Positions 14,942 to 21,884 of a DNA stretch of 64,000 nucleotides are shown piece after piece. A program made the position numbers and the translations under genes. A model generated the notes under the pieces. That model searched no databases. It was not told the DNA's origin and saw nothing but the letters and a program-made list of their open reading frames with translations. The first letter of the stretch is position 1. Each line of letters begins with the position of its first letter. The stretch comes from Desulfonatronovibrio hydrogenovorans DSM 9292. Lineage in GTDB: Bacteria; Desulfobacterota; Desulfovibrionia; Desulfovibrionales; Desulfonatronovibrionaceae. The DNA lies in assembly GCF_000686525.1 (NCBI RefSeq), contig NZ_JMKT01000011.1, positions 1 through 64,000 of the forward strand. The letters are read 5' to 3'.

Positions 14942-16129
14942 TCATTCCGAGCGCAAAGCCTGGATGGGGGTCAGGTTGGCTGCCTGTCTGGCCGGATAAT
15001 AGCCGAAAAATACCCCCACTGCCGCAGAGACCCCCACACCGATGAACAGGGCTCCGTAGATGATCTGAAATTCCCAGCCGGAAAACCAGGATATGCCGTA
15101 AGAAACACCCAGTCCGATGACTATGCCGATAAGTCCGCCCAGAAGGGACAGGATTATGGACTCCATGAGGAACTGCCCCTGGATGTCCATTTTCTGGGCT
15201 CCCAGGGCCCGGCGGATTCCGATTTCCTTTCTGCGTTCAGCCACTGAAACCAGCATGACATTCATGACTCCGACTCCGCCCACAATCAGGGAGATACTGC
15301 CTATTGCGCCCAGAAGCAGGGTGAACATGCGCATCTGTCTTTCCATATGTTCGATTATCTGCTCTGCACTGCGGACCAGGACCTGCATGGGTCTGGGCAG
15401 GTCTGCAAAATAGTCCTGAATGACTGTTTCAGCCTGTTCATGGGATATGCCCCCGGCCTTGACCGCCAGGATGTTGTTGATCCTGTTCTGGGTGTTCATG
15501 CGCCCGGCAGTGGAAATGGGAATCAGCAGCCCTTCCGAAGCCTCATAGGGTCGCATTCCGCCCAGGGAGGCAGGGGCAAGTTCGCCGACAATGGTGAATC
15601 TGCGGTCCTCAAAGTAGAGGTCCTGGCCCACAAAATCATGGAATCCCTGTTCCCTCATCTTTCTGGCCAGTCCGCCGCTGACAACAGCCTGGTACATGAG
15701 GTAGTCAAGGTCGGAAATGAACCTTCCCTCCACCAGACCCAGCTGGTTAATGTGCATAAAGGACCCGGTCACGCCAATGCCCGGAATGGCCATCCTCTCG
15801 CCCTGAAAACGCAGGTCCCCATAGACTGAAATATATGGTGCAACATCGGTCACTGCCTGGCCTGCATGGGCCAGGGCCATGACCTCTTCCAGTCTGAAGC
15901 CCTGCTCCTGTCCGGAATCTCTTCTGGACCAGCCCAGCTGAATATTCAGGACATCAGTGCCCATTTCCATGAACTGTTTCATGCTTTCGCGCTGGACAAT
16001 GGTCCCTGTGGAGACCAGGGCGATGACCGAGCCGATCCCAATGACAATGCCCAGCAGGGCCAGGACAGTTCTTTGTTTTGAAGAAGCCAGGCTGCGCAGG
16101 GCTTCCCTGATATTGGCCCTGAGCATCAT
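14942..16129 (-). CDS. MacB-type ABC transporter permease
   Basis: 395 residues. Topology is MacB-like: one TM near the N-terminus (TVLALLGIVIGIGSVIALV), a large periplasmic domain (about 45-270), then three TMs. The signature GGVGVMNVMLVSVAERRKEIGIRRALGA precedes the last two TMs. Unlike E. coli MacB, the ATPase is on a separate gene just upstream. Start ATG 16129 overlaps the ATPase stop (ATGA); a second ATG follows directly. Part of a TolC/adaptor/ABC efflux operon. Confidence 0.92.
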   Translation of the reverse strand: MMLRANIREALRSLASSKQRTVLALLGIVIGIGSVIALVSTGTIVQRESMKQFMEMGTDVLNIQLGWSRRDSGQEQGFRLEEVMALAHAGQAVTDVAPYISVYGDLRFQGERMAIPGIGVTGSFMHINQLGLVEGRFISDLDYLMYQAVVSGGLARKMREQGFHDFVGQDLYFEDRRFTIVGELAPASLGGMRPYEASEGLLIPISTAGRMNTQNRINNILAVKAGGISHEQAETVIQDYFADLPRPMQVLVRSAEQIIEHMERQMRMFTLLLGAIGSISLIVGGVGVMNVMLVSVAERRKEIGIRRALGAQKMDIQGQFLMESIILSLLGGLIGIVIGLGVSYGISWFSGWEFQIIYGALFIGVGVSAAVGVFFGYYPARQAANLTPIQALRSE

Positions 16130-16821
16130 GCTGCACTTCCTGCCCGGTCTTTGACAGTCCCGTCCTGCATGTGCACCTTTCGCTGGCACTGGGCCGCAAT
16201 TTTGGGATCATGGGTGATGATGACCATGGTGACCTTTTTTTGTCTGTTCAGCTGGAGAAAGAGATCCATGATGTCCTGACCGACCCTGGTATCCAGGGCC
16301 CCGGTAGGTTCATCAGCCAGAATGATGGCCGGCTGGCCGCACAGGGCTCTGGCTATGGCCACCCGTTGCTGCTGTCCTCCGGAAAGTTCAGAGGGTTTAT
16401 GGTGTCTGCGGTCATCCATGTCCACCAGGGCCAGGTTCTCCCTGGCCTTTTCCACCTGTTCTTTTTCCCGGACTCCCCGGTAGATCAGGGGCAGACAGAC
16501 ATTTTCCAGGGCTGTAAGCTTGGGCAGGAGGTTGAACTGCTGAAACACAAAGCCGATCTTCTGGTTGCGGATGGTGGACAGTTCACGGTCGGACAGAGCT
16601 GAAGTCTCCTGGCCGTTCAGAAGGTAGCGGCCGGAATCCGGGAGGTCCAGAAAGCCCATGATGTTCATCAGAGTGGATTTGCCGCAGCCTGAAGTACCGA
16701 CAATGGCCAGAAGTTCTCCAGCCCTGACCTCAAGGTCTACTCCGTTCAGGACGCTGACCTTGACCGGTCCCATCTGATAGGACTTGAAGATCTGTTTCAT
16801 TGCAATCAGACTCATACTCAC
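16126..16821 (-). CDS. MacB/LolD-type ABC transporter ATPase
   Basis: 231 residues. Walker A is [10 protein letters not shown], the Q-loop lies in [18 protein letters not shown], the signature is [15 protein letters not shown], Walker B is [12 protein letters not shown] and the H-loop THD. The [10 protein letters not shown] and EPTGALD patterns are those of the MacB/LolD/FtsE class that drives mechanotransmission across the membrane, not substrate passage. It overlaps the adaptor gene upstream by four bases and the permease downstream by four, so the three are strictly coupled. Confidence 0.95.
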   Translation of the reverse strand: MSMSLIAMKQIFKSYQMGPVKVSVLNGVDLEVRAGELLAIVGTSGCGKSTLMNIMGFLDLPDSGRYLLNGQETSALSDRELSTIRNQKIGFVFQQFNLLPKLTALENVCLPLIYRGVREKEQVEKARENLALVDMDDRRHHKPSELSGGQQQRVAIARALCGQPAIILADEPTGALDTRVGQDIMDLFLQLNRQKKVTMVIITHDPKIAAQCQRKVHMQDGTVKDRAGSAA

Positions 16822-18563
16822 CAGCCTGCCAGCCTGTCTCCGGGGTTGACTCCGGACAGGACTTCAACTGAGCGCAGAGTGGTCATTCCTGTTTGGACCC
16901 TTTGTTCGGCTATGGAGTTGTCAGGCCCAACCATTCTGACCATGGGAGTTCCCTGGAAGGTGCGTACAAAGGAAATGGGAACCAGCAGGGCATCTTTTTT
17001 TTCATAGACCACCACTTCAAGATCAGCTGACATGCCCACCCGGATCAGATCCAGGACCCTTTCCTCTACCTGGGGAAATGTGATCCGGACATCAAATTCA
17101 GCTCCATGCCTGCCTGAGCCGGACACGGCCTGGGCTGAAATGTGGGTGACCACACCTTCAAGGGTGATGCCCGGAAAAGCATCGCCCCTGGCCTGGACAG
17201 GCTGACCCAGAGAAATTTTATGAACATCTATCTCATCTACCCTGGTGCTGACAGTAACCCCGCTCAGATCACCTACAGCAAGCAGGCTTGCTCCGGAATT
17301 TACCATGGAGCCTTTTTCCAGGGATATCTTCTTGTCATCTGCTGCTACCGGCTGGATGACCACCCCGGAGACCGGAGCAGTGATATTTCTGCCTGCCAGT
17401 TGTCTTTCCAGGTTTTCCAGATTGACTTTGGCGTTTTCCCTGTCCATTTGAGCCAGCTCAATATTCTCAGGGCCGGCTTTTTCCCGGACTGATTCAAGTT
17501 CCTCCAGGGCAGACTGGACATCCTCCTGGGAGCTTTCTTTCTGGCGCCTGGCGCTTTCAAGCTCCTGAGCCGGAATCACACCGCTCTGGTAGAGCAGTTC
17601 CGCCTCTTCCAGTTTCCTTTCATTAAGGGCCAGGGTATCTCTGGCCCTGGCCAGGCTTCTGCGGGCCCTGGTCATTTCAGTTCCCGTGTCCCAGTTCAGA
17701 AGATTCTGGAGGTGCTGGTTGGCCTTGATAAAGTCACTCCTGGCGTTGCGCAGTTTTATTTCCAGGCCAGAGGGGTCAAGGGCCAGGAGCAGATCGCCCT
17801 GTTCAACCATCTGGCCAAAGGAAAAGTTACGCTGGGTGATCATGGCCTCAAAGGGCGCAGTTACAACGATTTCCTCCAGAGGCTCCAGCTGCCCGGACAG
17901 GGAGACCGAGGCTGAAAGGGGAGCTGGCTGGACAGTGTGATAAGTTGATTCAGCCTGTCCCGGAGAGGATGTCCGGGCAGATGATTCCTGGATTCTTTTG
18001 ACCAGGGTGTTGCCCTGGAAGTAGTACAGGCCTATGCCCAGAAAAAGGCAGATGATCAGTATGCTTGAGACTACCCGGACCACCTGGACTTTTTTCAACG
18101 CCCGCTGCAAAAGTTCGTTTTTGGCCTCCAGGTCCTGGTAAGCCCGGCCCAGTTTGCGGGCGTCCTCTTCCTGTTTTTTCTGAAGACCCTTGATCTCGGT
18201 GATGTCGGAAAAAACCAGGATGACTCCGCTTTTATCCTGGTGCCCGTCTTCCCGGCCCAGGTAGGAGGAGGTTATGGACAGGATGGCGGTTGAGCTGTCA
18301 GGCCTGGCAAAGTCCACAGTGGAGGTCAGACCGATGCCCTGCTGATATACGGCATCCAGAACCACCTGATTGAACTGGTCGTTGGTTTCAGCCTGGTCCA
18401 GGAAAATCATAGCGAACGGTTTTCCCATGGCCTGCTCAGGATCAAGGCCCAGGATCCGGCCTGCAGCTGAGTTGAACATGATGATCCGGCCCTTGAAATC
18501 CAGGGCCATGACCCCGTCAGCCATGTTTTCCAGAATGTTCTGATAAAATGATTCAGCTGGCAT
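16818..18563 (-). CDS. PAS-domain / HlyD-type periplasmic adaptor fusion
   Basis: 581 residues. An N-terminal PAS domain spans about 8-125 (LENMADGVMALDFKGRIIMF through VILVFSDITEIKG), a coiled coil 124-158 and one TM 161-182. The MacA/HlyD membrane-fusion region comes next: a barrel-sandwich strand LEEIVVTAPFEAMITQ, a long hairpin coiled coil (QHLQNLLNW to NIELAQM), a second lipoyl half (RNITAPVSGVVIQPV) and beta-barrel/MPD strands. The PAS domain must be cytoplasmic and the adaptor periplasmic. Ordinary MacA is about 370-400 residues and has no PAS. Inference: efflux assembly or activity is tuned by a signal sensed in the cytoplasm. AGCAGG ribosome site. Confidence 0.9.
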   Translation of the reverse strand: MPAESFYQNILENMADGVMALDFKGRIIMFNSAAGRILGLDPEQAMGKPFAMIFLDQAETNDQFNQVVLDAVYQQGIGLTSTVDFARPDSSTAILSITSSYLGREDGHQDKSGVILVFSDITEIKGLQKKQEEDARKLGRAYQDLEAKNELLQRALKKVQVVRVVSSILIICLFLGIGLYYFQGNTLVKRIQESSARTSSPGQAESTYHTVQPAPLSASVSLSGQLEPLEEIVVTAPFEAMITQRNFSFGQMVEQGDLLLALDPSGLEIKLRNARSDFIKANQHLQNLLNWDTGTEMTRARRSLARARDTLALNERKLEEAELLYQSGVIPAQELESARRQKESSQEDVQSALEELESVREKAGPENIELAQMDRENAKVNLENLERQLAGRNITAPVSGVVIQPVAADDKKISLEKGSMVNSGASLLAVGDLSGVTVSTRVDEIDVHKISLGQPVQARGDAFPGITLEGVVTHISAQAVSGSGRHGAEFDVRITFPQVEERVLDLIRVGMSADLEVVVYEKKDALLVPISFVRTFQGTPMVRMVGPDNSIAEQRVQTGMTTLRSVEVLSGVNPGDRLAGW

Positions 18564-18586
18564 TCATCCTGCTCCAGGTGATTTGG

Positions 18587-18697
18587 TTATATCCTGGGGT
18601 TGTTTTCAAGGGCATCCAGACCGGAAGGTTCCTGAATAGCTACGGTTAAATCCGGGTCCAGGCTGCCCTGTTCCAGGGGGCTGATGGATGAAAACAC
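18587..18697 (-). other. short coding-like stretch between tolC and the adaptor gene
   Basis: On the minus strand a 36-codon open frame starts at GTG 18697 and ends at TAA 18587. Its frame stays open upstream into the 3' end of the TolC gene in another phase. Its composition (acidic, e.g. SLDPDLTVAIQEPSGLDALE) looks protein-like. It may be a C-terminal extension of TolC separated by a frameshift, a tiny gene, or chance. No ribosome site stands out. Confidence 0.2.
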
Positions 18698-18723
18698 CCC
18701 GGCAGCCTCAAAAGCTGCCCAAG

Positions 18724-20328
18724 TTAATTCCCCAGCATCCAGGTCCTGCGGCCAAGGAGTTCCTCTTCCAGATCGGCCCGGTGGGGAGTGAATTCAATCT
18801 CCCAGGTATCAAGGCTGGTGGCCAGCAGCCTGTCAAGATCGGTTAAAACATTTTCATAGGAAATGATGGCCTGGATTTCAGCCAGGCGGTCATCACGCAG
18901 TTTATCCTGTTCCCTGATAAAGTCCACGTTGGATATCCTGCCCAGCCTGAATTCCAATTCGCTGACCTCAAAGCTCTGTTCAGAGAGCTGTCTGGTCCGC
19001 CTGGCCATCTCCACCTGCCTGTGGGCGGACTGGACCCTGCGCACTTCGTTTCTGACCTGGTTTTCCAGATTTTCTTCGGTGGTCAGGATGTTCATGGCAG
19101 CTTTGCGCAAGGCTATCCTGGCCTGGAGCAGAGGGCTTTCACGCTGGTACTTGGCATTCCCGTACAAAGGCAGAGGAATGTTCAGGGACAGGCCCACATT
19201 CCATTCATCCCTTCGGTAATCAGGGTCAGGTCCGTGCCGGTCCCGGTTCCAGCCCTGGCTGTATCCTGCGTCCAGGGACAAATCCCACATCTTCTGATTT
19301 TCAGCTTCCAGAATGCTCAGCCGGGCCACTTCCTTCTGATTTAATGCGTTCAGATAGCCTGAATTACGGGCAAAAGCGATTTCAAGGCATTGTTCAAGGT
19401 CAGGCTCCACGGTCCGGTAGGCTATTTCTTCTGTGGGGATAATGGTGATGTCCCGGCCGATATTCAGGCTGTTCAAAAGGGCCAGATGGGCGTTGTCCAG
19501 ACTGGACCTGGCGTTTTCCAGGGCGAATTCCTGCCGGGCCACATTGGCCTCGGACTGCAGGATCTCGTTGGCTGCTCTGCGTCCGGTGGTGATGAGCACC
19601 CGGGTTAGTTCCATCTGCTGCCTGGCCTGATGCAGGGATTCCTGCTGGACCTTCAGGTCCTGGTAAGCACGCAGCAGATCTCGATAATTCTTAATGACCA
19701 GGGTCACGGTATCAATGACAGCATCGCGCATGGAACGGACGGCATTTTCCTCATTAAGCCTGGCCTTGGTCACCGAGGCAGTGCTGTAGGCCCATCCTCC
19801 GTCCTTGAGCAGGGGCTGGCTGAATTCAACTCCCCAGCCTGTATCCATGGGCTGTCTTCTGGCTGAAGCGTCACGGGTGGAGGTCCTGGTAGTTCTGGCC
19901 CGGTTGTCCCAGACAAAAGACAGCTCAGCCCCGGTGGGTATGTTCTGACTGATCCTGGTGGTGGCATAGGTCCCGGTGCTGCGGGTGGTCACTCTGGAGT
20001 CAGGGCGATCATCTCCCTGATAGGTAGTGGACTCTTCTGTGATATCGGTTTCAGCTCCCAGGTCGATCTCCAGGTCCGGATGGAACTTTGTCAGGTCCCG
20101 GCGCAGATTGAATCTGGCCAGGACCCTGTCCAGGTAGGCGCTTTCCAGAGAGCGGTTGTGGCGCAGGGCCATGAACACCGCATCAGTCAGGGACAGTTCC
20201 ATGACCAGTGGGTAGCCTGATGAAGCCGGGGTTTCCCAGGCCTGAGACTGGCCGGGTACAATCAGGATCAGGTAGAGCACAGCGATGGCCGGCAGGAGCC
20301 AAGTCTTGTTCAGGACCCTGAGTGTCAT
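18724..20328 (-). CDS. TolC-family outer membrane efflux protein
   Basis: 534 residues: a signal peptide (LPAIAVLYLILIVPGQSQAW), then two repeated outer-membrane-efflux-protein halves rich in long amphipathic helices (ALENARSSLDNAHLALLNSL; ILTTEENLENQVRNEVRRV) and the beta-strand segments that make the barrel. It should form the trimeric outer-membrane duct for the MacAB-like pump encoded downstream; first gene of that operon. The end of the frame may be truncated (see the coding-like stretch just downstream). Confidence 0.92.
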   Translation of the reverse strand: MTLRVLNKTWLLPAIAVLYLILIVPGQSQAWETPASSGYPLVMELSLTDAVFMALRHNRSLESAYLDRVLARFNLRRDLTKFHPDLEIDLGAETDITEESTTYQGDDRPDSRVTTRSTGTYATTRISQNIPTGAELSFVWDNRARTTRTSTRDASARRQPMDTGWGVEFSQPLLKDGGWAYSTASVTKARLNEENAVRSMRDAVIDTVTLVIKNYRDLLRAYQDLKVQQESLHQARQQMELTRVLITTGRRAANEILQSEANVARQEFALENARSSLDNAHLALLNSLNIGRDITIIPTEEIAYRTVEPDLEQCLEIAFARNSGYLNALNQKEVARLSILEAENQKMWDLSLDAGYSQGWNRDRHGPDPDYRRDEWNVGLSLNIPLPLYGNAKYQRESPLLQARIALRKAAMNILTTEENLENQVRNEVRRVQSAHRQVEMARRTRQLSEQSFEVSELEFRLGRISNVDFIREQDKLRDDRLAEIQAIISYENVLTDLDRLLATSLDTWEIEFTPHRADLEEELLGRRTWMLGN

Positions 20329-20375
20329 AGATTATCTGGGGGGATGAAGTGATGTCATGGGATTATTACCTGATC

Positions 20376-20404
20376 CAGTTAGAAAAAAAGAAGTTTTTTG
20401 TCAA
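20376..20404 (-). promoter_or_regulatory. candidate sigma-70 promoter of the efflux operon
   Basis: On the minus strand TTGACA (20404-20399) is followed by 17 bp and TAACTG (20381-20376), about 50 bp before the tolC ATG. The -35 is perfect, the -10 poor (T and A only), which suggests activator dependence. Confidence 0.35.
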
Positions 20405-20481
20405 CGGATTATTCTGGACACTGCTCCGGGTCAGCCCGGACATGGGTTTTGACCAAAGATGAGGGCTTTACATTTATTATC

Positions 20482-20500
20482 AGAGTGGGTTAACCGCTCT
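20482..20500. promoter_or_regulatory. inverted repeat, candidate regulator binding site
   Basis: AGAGTGG (20482-20488), 5 bp, CCGCTCT (20494-20500): half sites match at 6 of 7 positions. It lies in the divergent region between tolC and the AAA+ regulator, 24 bp before the regulator ATG and about 80 bp upstream of the candidate tolC -35. Possible binding site of that regulator. Confidence 0.35.
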
Positions 20501-20523
20501 TGGTCGTAATTTTTTAAAAAAGA

Positions 20524-21831
20524 ATGGATGAACGTGCTATGGACAAGGAAAAAGTATTGACTCCTGAAGTGGACCGGCTGCTGAAAAAAATGGAACAGAT
20601 CTGTCATGATCTGGCCTGGAACAAATTTGAGCAGGCAGATGATCTTTTTGAGTTGACCAGACAGAAGAGATACCCGGAACGTATTGCCAAACTGGCTGAA
20701 TCTTTTGGCATGATGCTGGTCAAGGTGGAAGCCAGGGAATACCGCATGGAGGAAATGCTCAAGGAACTGCAGCAGGCCAGAAAGCAGCTGCTCAAAGAGA
20801 ATGCCGGTCTGAAAAAAGGCCTGCAGGAACGTTTTTCCAGCAAGAAAATCATCGGCCGGAATCCTGAAATGCGAAAAATACTGGATCAGGTGGAACGCAT
20901 AGCCGACACTTCAGTCAACGTACTCATCACCGGAGAGACCGGGACTGGAAAGGAGCTGATCGCCAAAGCCCTGCATTATAATTCTCTGCGGGGACCTAGT
21001 CCGTTTGTGGCGGTCAATTGTTCGGCTGTTCCGGAAACTCTGTTTGAAAGTGAGCTGTTCGGGATTGAAAAGGGGGTGGCCACAGGAGTGGCCATGCGCA
21101 AGGGCCTGCTGGAACAGGCCCACAAGGGCACGCTCTTTCTTGACGAAATCGGAGACATGCCCCTGTCCAGCCAGGCCAAGATCCTCCGGGTCCTGGAAGA
21201 GCGGGTGATAACCAGGGTCGGCGGCAAAGAGCCTATACCTGTGGACATCCGGGTGGTGGCGGCCACCAACAGGGACCTTAAGGCTGAAACAGCAGCAGCA
21301 AGGTTTCGGAGCGATCTTTTTTTCAGGCTGAATGTTGTTTCCCTGTGCCTTCCTCCCCTGGCTGAACGGCCGGAAGATCTGCCCCTGCTGGTGAAAAGAT
21401 TCATGGATGTCCATTGCCGGAGCATGAACCGGGCATCCATGAAGGTCAGTCCTGAGGCCATGAGGGCTCTTTTCAGCTATTCCTGGCCGGGTAATGTCCG
21501 TGAACTGGAAAACGAGGTGGAGCGCTTGGTTGCTTTGGCGTATTCTTCAGTTATCAGGCTGGAGGATCTTTCCTTGAGTATCCGGGAGTCAGCCCGGGCC
21601 AGCCGGAAAAGTCCTGCAATCAGCACTGCTCCAGAGACTGGAACAGGAAAAGACCAGGACCTCAAAGACCTTCAGGACAGACCAGAAGCAGAAGTTCAGA
21701 GCCTGGCCAAAGCAGAAAAAAAACTTGTGCAAAGGGCCCTGGAGGTCTCTCAGGGCAACAAGACCCAGGCTGCCAGACTTCTGGGCATCAGCCGGGAAGG
21801 GCTGCGCAAGAAAATGAAAAGGCTTTTCTGA
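20524..21831 (+). CDS. AAA+ enhancer-binding-type regulator with altered GAFTGA loop
   Basis: 435 residues. An N-terminal helical region of about 100 residues is not a receiver and has no Asp pocket. The AAA+ domain has Walker A GETGTGKE, Walker B LFLDEIGDM and the R-finger region RFRSDLFFRLNVV. A Fis-type helix-turn-helix sits at the extreme C-terminus (NKTQAARLLGISREGLRKKM). Loop L1, normally GAFTGA after ELFGHEK, reads GVATGV after ELFGIEK. GAFTGA contacts sigma-54, so this protein may use sigma-54 poorly or differently. The gene is divergent from the efflux operon and probably controls it. Confidence 0.88.
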   Translation: MDERAMDKEKVLTPEVDRLLKKMEQICHDLAWNKFEQADDLFELTRQKRYPERIAKLAESFGMMLVKVEAREYRMEEMLKELQQARKQLLKENAGLKKGLQERFSSKKIIGRNPEMRKILDQVERIADTSVNVLITGETGTGKELIAKALHYNSLRGPSPFVAVNCSAVPETLFESELFGIEKGVATGVAMRKGLLEQAHKGTLFLDEIGDMPLSSQAKILRVLEERVITRVGGKEPIPVDIRVVAATNRDLKAETAAARFRSDLFFRLNVVSLCLPPLAERPEDLPLLVKRFMDVHCRSMNRASMKVSPEAMRALFSYSWPGNVRELENEVERLVALAYSSVIRLEDLSLSIRESARASRKSPAISTAPETGTGKDQDLKDLQDRPEAEVQSLAKAEKKLVQRALEVSQGNKTQAARLLGISREGLRKKMKRLF

Positions 21832-21884
21832 TCAAGCCCTGCAGCAGGCCAGCCAGACTGGGGCCGGATCTGGAAGGAGCAGGC

